Shown here: one piece after another, positions 1 through 6,482 of the stretch
Numbering within the stretch: the stretch's first letter is position 1
Layout: the number at the start of each line of letters is the position of its first letter
DNA from: Actinomycetota bacterium
Lineage (GTDB): Bacteria > Actinomycetota > Thermoleophilia > Solirubrobacterales > 70-9
NCBI GenBank assembly: GCA_005884305.1
Contig: VAYL01000132.1
Location: 2,371-14,724 of the forward strand
Length of the DNA stretch: 12,354 nt
Direction: 5' to 3'
Position numbers and translations under genes: made by a program
Notes under the pieces: model-generated
Seen by the model: the letters and a program-made list of their open reading frames with translations, nothing else
The model's database searches: none
What the model was told of the DNA's origin: nothing

Positions 1-96
1 GTTCGCCGCCGGCGCCGGGTGACGGAGCTTGGCGACGCCCGCGATCGCGAGCAACGCGGCGAGAGTCCAGACCAGCGGGGCCAGTGCTTCGCTCAC
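1..96 (-). CDS. MauE/DoxX-like membrane protein, N-terminal fragment (cut by window edge)
   Basis: Only the first 32 codons lie inside the window; the gene continues past base 1. It starts at GTG 96-94, inside the stop codon of the secreted Fn3-like gene, in a 4-base GTGA overlap that suggests translational coupling. The visible peptide begins MSEALAPLVWTLAALLA. It is one hydrophobic helix (about residues 6-22) followed by AGVAKLRHP, which matches the glycine-then-K-L end of the first helix in MauE/DoxX-family redox-associated membrane proteins. The upstream MauE-like gene has the equivalent AGSAVLKLASP. Assignment to MauE/DoxX is inferred from this short stretch and from the neighbour. Whether it also carries a thioredoxin domain cannot be seen. 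Confidence 0.6.
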   Translation of the reverse strand, partial: MSEALAPLVWTLAALLAIAGVAKLRHPAPAAN

Positions 97-887
97 TGGG
101 CGGTCCCCTTCAGCCTCGCCTTCTCCTTGCCGCGGATGCATCCGGTTGCCCGGACGCGAAGGCGACCCGCGAGCGCGCTCGCTCGGCCTGCGGAAACCCC
201 GCGGACCTCGAGGCGCATCCTCGCGCGCGAGCGAAAGCGCAGCCCGTCATCGCACCAGCCGCGGAATCGGTCGGTCCCGACGAAGACGCCCCGCGAGCGA
301 TGCTTCAGGAGGTCACGGAAATGCCCATGCTTCCCCTCCCGATTCATCCGCAGGGCCCCGCATACCGCCTCCCCGCAATTTCGCGGGTGAAGGCGATAGG
401 TCCTGTTCACGCGCATCCCGCGATGCTCGCCGAATGAGTCTCCTCCCGACGTCACCCTGAGCCGGACAACATATCGGCCCATCACGCGCGGCTCGTGGGT
501 CCGGAACTCGCGTGTGGCACCAGTCGCGGGCCCGTTGGAGTTCTTCGCGACGAGGCGGTACTGATACTTGCGACCCCACGAGAGCTTGCCGACCGGCGCC
601 GAGACCGCGACCTCCGTCGTTCCGGCGCCGGCGCTCTGGACCGGTGTGGTTTGCGTGACGGAACCGGCGCGGCCGTACCGGAAGTAGTAGGTCGTCTCGG
701 CCCCGTTGGGATTGACGGTCCCGTGCAGCGTCGCGGTGTGGAGGGTCACGTCGGTGGCGGCGTCGGTCTGGACCGTGGGCGGGCTCGACGGGCCCGGAGC
801 GGCGCTCACCTGAGCGACGCCGGCGACGATGATTCCTCCGGCCGCGAGGCCTGCCGCGATACGCCGAATGAACCTTCGTCGCGCCAT
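93..887 (-). CDS. Secreted protein with an Fn3-like domain and a four-cysteine C-terminal domain
   Basis: 264 aa, function unknown. The N-terminus (MARRRFIRRIAAGLAAG) is a signal peptide with a twin-arginine-like RRRFIR motif, a hydrophobic core to about residue 27 and a likely cut near VSA-AP at 29-30, so export by Tat or Sec is inferred. Residues about 37-130 form a fibronectin-III-like beta domain with the signature GTVNPNG...TTYYFRYG (56-72) and ending in TREFRT. This arrangement is frequent in extracellular proteins of Solirubrobacterales. Residues about 135-264 are a basic domain with cysteines at 171, 176, 212 and 250, enough for two disulfides. I know no named family for it. The ATG at 887 overlaps the stop of the upstream MauE-thioredoxin gene by one base (TGATG), and its own stop overlaps the next MauE-like start. 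Being sandwiched between two redox-type membrane proteins suggests a disulfide-containing export client or partner, which is inference. Confidence 0.8.
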   Translation of the reverse strand: MARRRFIRRIAAGLAAGGIIVAGVAQVSAAPGPSSPPTVQTDAATDVTLHTATLHGTVNPNGAETTYYFRYGRAGSVTQTTPVQSAGAGTTEVAVSAPVGKLSWGRKYQYRLVAKNSNGPATGATREFRTHEPRVMGRYVVRLRVTSGGDSFGEHRGMRVNRTYRLHPRNCGEAVCGALRMNREGKHGHFRDLLKHRSRGVFVGTDRFRGWCDDGLRFRSRARMRLEVRGVSAGRASALAGRLRVRATGCIRGKEKARLKGTAQ

Positions 888-1777
888 CAGTTGAGCCTCG
901 CCTCAATGCTCGCTCGCCGCCGGCCGGCCGTCGCCAGAACGCTCTCGAGCTGGCCGAGGTTGTTGAATGTGCCCTTCGCGAGCACCACTCCCCCCGAGTC
1001 GAGGGCGATCGCGTAGGGACTCCAGGGGATCTCGAGCTCGCCCCAAAGCTCCGCATCGGCTACCTCGTCGAATCGCTCCACGGCGACGTCCGGTTCGCCG
1101 CGAAGGGCGTCGATGGCCGGCTCCAGGCCGTAGCTGACGTGGCTGCCGTGGGACATGAACACCGCGAGCCCGATCCCGGCGGGCGGGACGTCCGGAAGGC
1201 GATCCGCCAGCTCGACCCGGCTGCCGACTGGCGGTCCCTCGACGGGAATCTCCATCGCGCTACCGGGCCCGAGGCGAAGCCGGAGCATGCCAACCTCGCG
1301 GGCGAGCGCCAGCACCGCCATGCCGAGGGCGGCGCATGCCAGCAGCGCGATCACGAGGCCGAGCGCGAGCCACTCGCCGGTTGAGGGATTGTGCTGCGGG
1401 AGGAACGGGAGCGCGGCAAAGCAGGCGGCCAATGCGAGGTTGCGACCGACGGAGCTCCAGCCCACCACCGATCGGGCGCCGAAGCACGCGCACGGAGCCC
1501 CGGCGCGGCCGCGGAGGATCGCCCCCAGCAGCGCAGCAGCGAGGAGCACCAGGAAGCCGGCGGCGAGCCAGGCGGCGCCCCCGGAACCCGCGATCACCTC
1601 GGCGGCGAGCCCCAGCTCCACGGCGATCAGAAGGACCCACGCGGCCCACCGCAGTCGCTCGCCATAGATGTCGAACGTTGCCAGGGCAGCCCGGCTTGAC
1701 TCCGGGCTGGCCAGCTTGAGCACCGCCGAGCCAGCCAGGACCGCTCCGAGGACGAGCCGCGCGACGAGCCCCACCAC
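887..1777 (-). CDS. MauE-family membrane protein fused to a cysteine-less thioredoxin-like domain
   Basis: 296 aa from GTG 1777; a TTG at 1786 would give 299 aa (numbering below uses 299). The GTG is preferred because a TAGCTT box lies 7 nt upstream and TTG starts are rarer. The first half has about five membrane helices (roughly 5-25, 46-66, 70-91, 113-130, 139-162) and the CACFGA motif at 99-104, typical of MauE. MauE-family proteins are linked to disulfide transfer and maturation of methylamine dehydrogenase and related proteins. Residues about 180-290 look like a thioredoxin fold: a strand AVFMS (208-212), a helix after it, a likely cis-Pro segment IPWSPYAIALD (253-263) and GGVVLAKG. Where CPxC would sit the sequence reads SHVS (215-218), so both catalytic cysteines appear to be serines. 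It is probably membrane-anchored and non-oxidoreductase, or relies on the C-x-C of the membrane part. The stop overlaps the next gene by one base. nadA ends 55 bp upstream. Confidence 0.75.
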   Translation of the reverse strand: MVGLVARLVLGAVLAGSAVLKLASPESSRAALATFDIYGERLRWAAWVLLIAVELGLAAEVIAGSGGAAWLAAGFLVLLAAALLGAILRGRAGAPCACFGARSVVGWSSVGRNLALAACFAALPFLPQHNPSTGEWLALGLVIALLACAALGMAVLALAREVGMLRLRLGPGSAMEIPVEGPPVGSRVELADRLPDVPPAGIGLAVFMSHGSHVSYGLEPAIDALRGEPDVAVERFDEVADAELWGELEIPWSPYAIALDSGGVVLAKGTFNNLGQLESVLATAGRRRASIEARLN

Positions 1778-1784
1778 CCGCCGC

Positions 1785-1790
1785 AAGCTA
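1785..1790 (-). promoter_or_regulatory. Putative -10 box for a leaderless MauE-thioredoxin transcript
   Basis: TAGCTT on the minus strand lies 7 nt before GTG 1777, the spacing expected if transcription starts on the start codon. No Shine-Dalgarno is seen upstream, where the strand is pyrimidine-rich (CTCCTCC). No convincing -35. If the TTG at 1786 were the real start, the box would overlap it and could not serve it. Confidence 0.35.
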
Positions 1791-1832
1791 GCACTGGCGG
1801 GGAGGAGATACCAGGGCTGGTCGATTACGCGA

Positions 1833-2864
1833 CTAGGAGATGCTGACCATGCGCTCGATCGGCAGCCGCGCGCGCTCCGCGACCTCGCACGGAACCTTGA
1901 CCTCGAAGCGCATCTCGCGAAGCGAGTCCCGGAGCTTGGGCAGCGTGATCATCTTCATGTACTTGCAGAAGGCCATCCGGTTGGCCTCGATCAGCCGCGC
2001 CTGCGGCGCCGCCTGCTGGAGCGGGTAGAGCATGCCCGTCTCCGTCGCGACGATGAACTCGCCGTCGGGATGCTCGGAGACGTGCCGAAGCATCCCCGAG
2101 GTGGAGAGCATCTGGACGCCCTCCGCGTCGAGGTCGCCTGCCGCGACGTACTCCATCGCCTGGGTGGAGCACCCGCACTCGGGGTGGATCAGAAACTCAG
2201 CGTCGGGATGCTCCGCCCGCATCGTCTCGATGTCATCGGGGCGGATTCCGGCGTGCACGTGGCACTCCCCGTCCCAGACGTGGAAGCGGGCGTAGCGCTC
2301 AGGATCCTCGGTGAGGCCGAGCTCACGCGCGGCGAACGACCCGAGCCACATGTCCGGCCCGAAGAGGATCTCGGTGTCGGGGCCGTGCTCGCGCCAGATG
2401 TGGTCGACGACACCCACCGCGTTCGACGAGGTGCAGCAGTAATCGGTCTCGGCCTTGACATCGGCGGAGGTGTTGACGTACATCACGACGAGCGCACCGG
2501 GATGCTCGGCCTTCCACGCCCGGAGCTGGTCGGCTGTGATCGAGTCCGACAGCGAGCAGCCCGCGTCGGGATCCGGGATCAGAACCGTCTTCTCGGGCGA
2601 CAGCACCGACGCCGTCTCGGCCATGAAATGGACGCCGCAGAAGGCGATCACGTCCGCTTCGGTGGCCGCCGCCTCGCGCGAGAGCTGGAGCGAGTCGCCG
2701 GTGAGGTCGGCGACGTCCTGGATCTCCGGCACCTGGTAGTTGTGGGCCAGGATCACGGCGTTTTGCTCCGCCGCGAGGGCGCGGACCTCCTCGGAGAGAC
2801 GCTCTACGTCCCGCGGCTCGAGCGCCTCCGGGGGCGGCGCTTGGAGTGTGGGTAGCTGATGCAT
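1833..2864 (-). CDS. nadA: Quinolinate synthase
   Basis: 343 aa, a normal length for the family. NadA condenses iminoaspartate with dihydroxyacetone phosphate to quinolinate, the second step of de novo NAD synthesis, using a [4Fe-4S] cluster bound by three cysteines. The three expected ligands are visible: C103 in DAGCSL, C230 in HPECGC and C300 in FCKYMKM. Other hallmarks are HNYQ at 41-44, TGDSLQLSR, MYVNTSADVKAE, and STSGM at 254-258. The cytosolic enzyme usually works with NadB (L-aspartate oxidase), absent here, and NadC, encoded about 1.6 kb away in another transcription unit on the same strand. The ATG at 2864 has no Shine-Dalgarno. A CATACT sequence sits only 3 nt before it, too close for a leaderless start, so the promoter is probably further up in the divergent region. 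The gene may read through into the MauE cassette after a gap of about 50 bp. Confidence 0.96.
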   Translation of the reverse strand: MHQLPTLQAPPPEALEPRDVERLSEEVRALAAEQNAVILAHNYQVPEIQDVADLTGDSLQLSREAAATEADVIAFCGVHFMAETASVLSPEKTVLIPDPDAGCSLSDSITADQLRAWKAEHPGALVVMYVNTSADVKAETDYCCTSSNAVGVVDHIWREHGPDTEILFGPDMWLGSFAARELGLTEDPERYARFHVWDGECHVHAGIRPDDIETMRAEHPDAEFLIHPECGCSTQAMEYVAAGDLDAEGVQMLSTSGMLRHVSEHPDGEFIVATETGMLYPLQQAAPQARLIEANRMAFCKYMKMITLPKLRDSLREMRFEVKVPCEVAERARLPIERMVSIS

Positions 2865-3002
2865 TCGAGTATGCGAATCGCGGCCGTGTTGGCGGCGGCG
2901 AGTGTTTGATGTTCGCCCGGTCCATGGACGCGGGGCGAATGAACTCCCACAAGTCTAGTGCCCCACGGTGGCCAGTTCGGGGCGCGGGCCTACGCTTAGT
3001 TC
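2865..3002. promoter_or_regulatory. Divergent promoter region between nadA and the Fpg-like gene
   Basis: This 138-bp gap is the only divergent intergenic region in the window, so it must hold promoters in both directions. The plus-strand signal is the TACGCT box listed separately. On the minus strand TAGACT (2957-2952) is the best -10-like candidate for nadA and would give a leader of roughly 80 nt; this is weak. A minus-strand reading frame begins at GTG 2952 and runs into nadA in another frame; it is treated as chance. Confidence 0.4.
2991..2996 (+). promoter_or_regulatory. Putative -10 box for a leaderless Fpg-like transcript
   Basis: TACGCT ends 6 nt before ATG 3003. That start is fixed independently, because Fpg enzymes need Pro2 directly after Met. 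No Shine-Dalgarno exists between the box and the ATG, so a leaderless mRNA starting at or next to the ATG is the simplest reading. Confidence 0.5.
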
Positions 3003-3869
3003 ATGCCCGAGCTTCCCGAGGTCGAGATCACGGCGCGGCGCCTCGATGCCGGCCTTCGCGACGCCGAGGTCGATTCGGCACTGTCGCCCGGCATGGTCGC
3101 CCTGAAGTCCTTCGACCCGCCGCTGGCGGCGCTCGAGGGCCGCAGGATCTCCGGCGTCAGGCGGATCGGGAAAATGCCCGTGATCGAATTCGCGCCGACA
3201 GACGGCACCGGTGACCGCATCGCGATGCTCGTCCACATGATGTCCGCGGGGCGCCTGCAGTTATTCGACAAGCGGGCGTCGCTGCGCGATCGGACCGCGC
3301 GGGTCCTCGTCCGCCTGACCGACGGGCGCGAGCTGCGCCTGCGCGAATTCGGGACGAAGCAGCGGGCGTGGGCGAAGCTGATGGCGGCCGGCGATGTCGA
3401 GGCCGACGAGATGGTCGCGACGCTCGGCCCGGAGGCTTGGCCCGAGCCGTCCGTCGAGGATCTCGCCCGCCGCATCGACCACCCCCGTCACCTGCATCCG
3501 ATGCTGCGCGACCAGCGGGTCATCGCGGGGATCGGCCGCTCCTGGGTGGACGAGGTCCTCTGGGAGGCGGCGCTGTCGCCGTTCCGCCAGGGCTCCGATC
3601 TGGAAGAGGAGGAGGTGGAGCGCCTCCACGGGTCCCTGCACGTTCTGGGCGACGCGATCGAGCACTACGAGGACGTGATCGGCGATGTGGTGCCGGACAA
3701 GCTCCCGATGCCGCTACGCGTTCACCGCCGGGAGGGCGAGCCCTGCCCGCGGTGCGGCGCGACCCTCGCCGCCGTTCACTTCGCGGAGCACGTGACCACC
3801 TACTGCCCGGAGGAGCAGACCGGCGGCCGGGTGCTGAAGGATCGCCGGCTCTCGCGGCTTCTCAAGTAA
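3003..3869 (+). CDS. mutM: Fpg/Nei-family DNA glycosylase (MutM-like, divergent)
   Basis: 288 aa. Fpg/MutM enzymes excise oxidised purines such as 8-oxoguanine and cut the abasic site by beta,delta-elimination. The catalytic N-terminus PELPEVE is intact (Pro2, Glu3), and K57 in RIGKM matches the essential lysine of E. coli Fpg. HMMSAGRL (78-85) corresponds to the usual HLGMSGRL region. The helix-two-turn-helix is recognisable at about 172-193 (VIAGIGRSWVDEVLWEA), but the usual Asn after GIG is Arg. The C-terminal zinc finger has C248, C251 and C268, but the fourth ligand position is Glu (CPEEQ, 268-272). The arginine five residues before the third Cys, which contacts DNA in E. coli Fpg, is His263. 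It is therefore a divergent member whose substrate range is uncertain, and the gene symbol is family-level only. The gene stands alone on the plus strand, convergent with the SnoaL-like gene. Confidence 0.88.
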   Translation: MPELPEVEITARRLDAGLRDAEVDSALSPGMVALKSFDPPLAALEGRRISGVRRIGKMPVIEFAPTDGTGDRIAMLVHMMSAGRLQLFDKRASLRDRTARVLVRLTDGRELRLREFGTKQRAWAKLMAAGDVEADEMVATLGPEAWPEPSVEDLARRIDHPRHLHPMLRDQRVIAGIGRSWVDEVLWEAALSPFRQGSDLEEEEVERLHGSLHVLGDAIEHYEDVIGDVVPDKLPMPLRVHRREGEPCPRCGATLAAVHFAEHVTTYCPEEQTGGRVLKDRRLSRLLK

Positions 3870-3875
3870 TGAAAG

Positions 3876-3921
3876 GCGGCGACTTTGTCGCCGCAGACGC
3901 ATGTCAGGCGGCGAAGCCGCC
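3876..3921. terminator. Tandem GC-rich hairpins between convergent genes
   Basis: Two short hairpins fill the 69-bp gap between the Fpg-like gene and the convergent SnoaL-like gene. The first pairs GCGGCGAC (3876-3883) with GTCGCCGC (3887-3894) around a TTT loop. The second pairs GGCGGC (3907-3912) with GCCGCC (3916-3921) around GAA. Both left arms share the core GGCGGCGA. Neither is followed by a strong T-tract on either strand, so they may act as bidirectional, weakly U-dependent terminators or 3'-end stabilisers, or may be a small repeated element. Confidence 0.5.
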
Positions 3922-3938
3922 GCAATTGTCTGTGGGGG

Positions 3939-4454
3939 TCAGCGCCGAAGGAGCTGCCCGGCGACCGCCCGGCCGATCGTGATCGGGTGGTTCACGACCG
4001 TTGCGACGCGGCCGGAGAGCGTCAGGGGGTCGTGCGCGATGCCGAGCTGGCGCAGGACGGTGGCCGAGTCGAAGTACACGCGCTCGCAGACCAGGCGGTC
4101 GTCGTCGAACACGAAGATCGCGCAGAAGCGCATCTCGAACTTCTTGCCGGTGGGCGGCAGCCCGCGGAACGGTCCCTTGTGGGTCCCGTAGAGGTTCGCC
4201 TCGACGATCACAGCATCGTTGGCGTGGTGCATCGCGATCAGCTCGTTCCGCTGATCGGGGAACGCGGCGCGAGTCTCCTCGAAGTAGCGCGCGACCTCCC
4301 CGGGTCCGTCGTAGACGTCGCCGGTGCCGATCAGCTCGTAGCGAGGGTGGTCGAAGGTGCCGAGCGTGACGTCGAACTCGTGCCGGTTCTCCGACTCCAT
4401 GTGCTCGATCACGAGCGCCTCGCGTTTGCTCCGGACCTCATCCGTGACGGTCAT
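3939..4454 (-). CDS. SnoaL/NTF2-like protein
   Basis: 171 aa, a single alpha+beta cone-fold domain of the NTF2-like superfamily, closest in style to SnoaL-like 'ester cyclase' proteins. Recognisable pieces are an N-terminal helix (REALVIEHMESEN, 11-23), GTGDVYDGP, ARYFEETRAAFPDQRNE (55-71), and GPFRGLPPTGKKFEMR (93-108) followed by a beta strand with FVFDDDRLVCE. The G.PPTGK pattern is typical of SnoaL-like proteins. The substrate is unknown; members include cyclases, isomerases and pure binding proteins. The gene starts 11 bp after nadC and probably shares its transcript, though a TAGAGT box overlapping the nadC stop could also drive it. Nothing links it to NAD metabolism beyond position. 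Confidence 0.8.
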   Translation of the reverse strand: MTVTDEVRSKREALVIEHMESENRHEFDVTLGTFDHPRYELIGTGDVYDGPGEVARYFEETRAAFPDQRNELIAMHHANDAVIVEANLYGTHKGPFRGLPPTGKKFEMRFCAIFVFDDDRLVCERVYFDSATVLRQLGIAHDPLTLSGRVATVVNHPITIGRAVAGQLLRR

Positions 4455-4462
4455 GGCTACCG

Positions 4463-4468
4463 ACTCTA
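4463..4468 (-). promoter_or_regulatory. Putative -10 box overlapping the nadC stop codon
   Basis: TAGAGT, whose first three bases are the TAG stop of nadC, ends 8 nt before the ATG (4454) of the SnoaL-like gene. No clear Shine-Dalgarno separates them. It may give the SnoaL-like gene a leaderless transcript of its own. Because the stop codon already supplies TA, chance is a real alternative. Confidence 0.3.
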
Positions 4469-5317
4469 TCCCGTCGCAAGCAGCATGCTCAGGTCCAGCG
4501 CCGGCGCCGAATGGGTGAGCGCGCCGATGGAGATGAAGTCGATACCGGTCGCCGCGACCTCGGCGACGTTGTCGAGGGTGATACCGCCCGACGCTTCGAG
4601 CGCGGGGCGGGGAGCGTTCCGGCTCCCATGCTCGTCGCGGGCGGCGACGGCCGCGCGCAGCTCGGCCGGCTCCATGTTGTCGAGGAGGAGCCGGTCGGCT
4701 CCCGCCCCGAGCGCCTCGTCCACCTCAGCGGCGTCCCGGCACTCCACCTCGACGTCGCGATCCGGATCCTCCTCGCGCGCCCGGCTCACGGCCGCCGCGA
4801 GACCACCCGCGAGTGCGACGTGGTTCTCCTTGATCAGGTACGCGTCATACAGGCCCATTCGCTGGTTCTGGCCGCCGCCGGCCGCCACCGCCGCCTTCTC
4901 CAGCGCCCGCAGGCCCGGGGTGGTCTTCCTCGTGTCGAGGATGGTGACTCCCATCCCGTCGACGGCTCGGACGAAACGGGCAGTGAGGGTGGCTACGCCA
5001 GAGAGGTGACAGAGGAGGTTCAGGGCCGTCCGCTCGGCTGCCAGAAGCGCCCGCGCAGGTCCAGACACATTCGCCACGTCGCCGGGAACGCCATCGCGCC
5101 ACGCGCCCTCGGGCGCGAGGCGCTCGAGCTCACCGGCGCCCGTTTGCCGAAACACCTCCGCGGCGGCATCGAGCCCGAAGACGATCCCGGCCTCCTTCTG
5201 GACGATCCGGGCGGTGGCGCTGGCGTCCTCGGGAACGACCGCTTCGGCGGTCACGTCACCGGTCCCGAGATCCTCGGCGAGCGCTCGAGCGACGAGATCG
5301 TGCAGGGCCGCGTCCAT
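4466..5317 (-). CDS. nadC: Nicotinate-nucleotide pyrophosphorylase (carboxylating), quinolinate phosphoribosyltransferase
   Basis: 283 aa, family-typical. NadC converts quinolinate and PRPP to nicotinate mononucleotide, CO2 and PPi, directly after NadA. Motifs in order: LAEDLGTGDVT (13-23), ERTALNLLCHLSG (95-107), DTRKTTPGLR (128-137), LIKENH (161-166), EVECRD (190-195), LLDNM (211-215), EASGGI (241-246) and SIGALTHS (263-270). The usual GGGxNHR active-site segment reads GGGQNQR (147-153): the conserved His is Gln152 while Arg153 is kept. The ATG overlaps the stop of the FIST gene by one base (TAATG), so translation is probably coupled. nadA is on the same strand but separated by the SnoaL-like gene and the oppositely oriented Fpg-like gene, and nadB is absent. 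Confidence 0.95.
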   Translation of the reverse strand: MDAALHDLVARALAEDLGTGDVTAEAVVPEDASATARIVQKEAGIVFGLDAAAEVFRQTGAGELERLAPEGAWRDGVPGDVANVSGPARALLAAERTALNLLCHLSGVATLTARFVRAVDGMGVTILDTRKTTPGLRALEKAAVAAGGGQNQRMGLYDAYLIKENHVALAGGLAAAVSRAREEDPDRDVEVECRDAAEVDEALGAGADRLLLDNMEPAELRAAVAARDEHGSRNAPRPALEASGGITLDNVAEVAATGIDFISIGALTHSAPALDLSMLLATG

Positions 5318-6480
5318 TAATCGGCCGGGAAGACGGCCATCGTCGCGGTGAAGCCGTGCAGGAAGTTGCGGCCGCCCACCGGGCCGATCTCGCCGGCGCA
5401 GAAGAAGCCGCCCGCTGGGGCGGCGAGCGTGTCGGCGATGGCCGTCGCGTCGTGGTCGGGGCCGTCGAACATGTGAGAGCCGCGCCCGTTGCAGGTGAAG
5501 ACGAGGGCGCCGGCCGCTCCTCCCGCTCCCATGGCAACCGTCTGGGCGCGAAGGGCCTCGCGCAGGTCCTCGTCGGCCGAGGCGCCGTCACGAACCTGCA
5601 TCCGTACGGTCTGGCCGACGCGCACGTGCTCGCCGATCGCGAGGCTCCCGGATTCGGAGTCCGCCCCCAAGATGGGGCGCACGAGGAAGTCACCGCGCTC
5701 GTACTCGGGCTTGTTCTCGTCGATGACGATGCCCAGCATCAGCCCGGATGCCGCCAGCTGCTGATGATGCGGATCGAGCTCCGACAGCGCCTCTCGCAGT
5801 CGCTGAACCGCAGGCTTCGACGCGAGCTCGGCGATCACGTTGCCTTCGGCGCCCGTGATGGTCATCTCCGGCCCGACCGGCGCGGCTCCCTGCGAGACGC
5901 ACGGCAGCAGCGGGATACCGGAGACGGAGCAACCCACCGCGCCGCCGTCGAGCACGTCTCCGTCGCGAAACAGGGAGGCCGAGCCCGCCGCGGCCGCGCT
6001 GGCGAGCCCGCCGAGCAGCGGTGTTCCCGGGCTCGCTTCCTCCACGTGAGCGAGCAGCGCCTCCGTGGCGAAGCTGTACGGATCCGCGAGGACGACCATG
6101 GCGTCGCCCAGGTGATCCGGCTCGGGCACTCCCCCGAGCACGAAGCCGTCGTCGGTTCGCTCCGTCTCGAAATGGTGTGTCTTGATCCGCGCGTCCGGCA
6201 TCGACGCCGCCCAGACCACCGCGGCGGGCCCCTCCTCGATCTCGCGTCCCGCCCCGACAACCCCGCCCGCGCCGCAGCCGATCAGATGCTCGGGGGCGAC
6301 CTCGTCGTGAACCGCGGACAGGATCCACTTGCCGCGACCCAGGTGCGGCGCCCCAGCGAAGACGACGCAGAGGTCGCACCGCTCTCCGCCCAGGCCGCGC
6401 GCCGCGTCGTGCGCGGCGTCGGTGAATGCCTCGACGGCGTCGAAGCTCTCGGAGATGCCCACCGAGATTCGCACAGCCAT
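5317..6480 (-). CDS. FIST N-/C-domain sensory protein
   Basis: 387 aa, cytosolic (no signal peptide or membrane helix). FIST domains are predicted small-ligand-binding sensory modules, often fused to signalling output domains. Here FIST_N (about 1-200) and FIST_C (about 205-385) stand alone. Visible signatures are CDLCVVFAGAP (35-45), GTPLLGGLASAA (152-163), GALVFTCNGRG (324-334), and FFCAGEIGPVGG followed by FLHGFTAT near the end (359-380). The start is ATG 6480, where MAVRISVGISESFDA opens the domain. An upstream start at 6639 would add 53 Arg/Pro-rich residues overlapping prfB in another frame and is rejected. It lies 2 bp after the prfB stop and overlaps nadC by one base, so it sits inside the prfB-nadC operon. 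The ligand is unknown. Confidence 0.88.
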   Translation of the reverse strand: MAVRISVGISESFDAVEAFTDAAHDAARGLGGERCDLCVVFAGAPHLGRGKWILSAVHDEVAPEHLIGCGAGGVVGAGREIEEGPAAVVWAASMPDARIKTHHFETERTDDGFVLGGVPEPDHLGDAMVVLADPYSFATEALLAHVEEASPGTPLLGGLASAAAAGSASLFRDGDVLDGGAVGCSVSGIPLLPCVSQGAAPVGPEMTITGAEGNVIAELASKPAVQRLREALSELDPHHQQLAASGLMLGIVIDENKPEYERGDFLVRPILGADSESGSLAIGEHVRVGQTVRMQVRDGASADEDLREALRAQTVAMGAGGAAGALVFTCNGRGSHMFDGPDHDATAIADTLAAPAGGFFCAGEIGPVGGRNFLHGFTATMAVFPAD

Positions 6481-6482
6481 CG

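Noticed and set aside
1668..2855. 395-codon open frame on the plus strand
   Set aside because: Antisense to nadA and the start of the MauE gene; composition typical of an antisense shadow.
2323..2952. Upstream minus-strand reading frame starting at GTG 2952 ahead of nadA
   Set aside because: It runs out of frame deep into nadA, has no ribosome-binding site and a low-information Arg/Ala-rich product.
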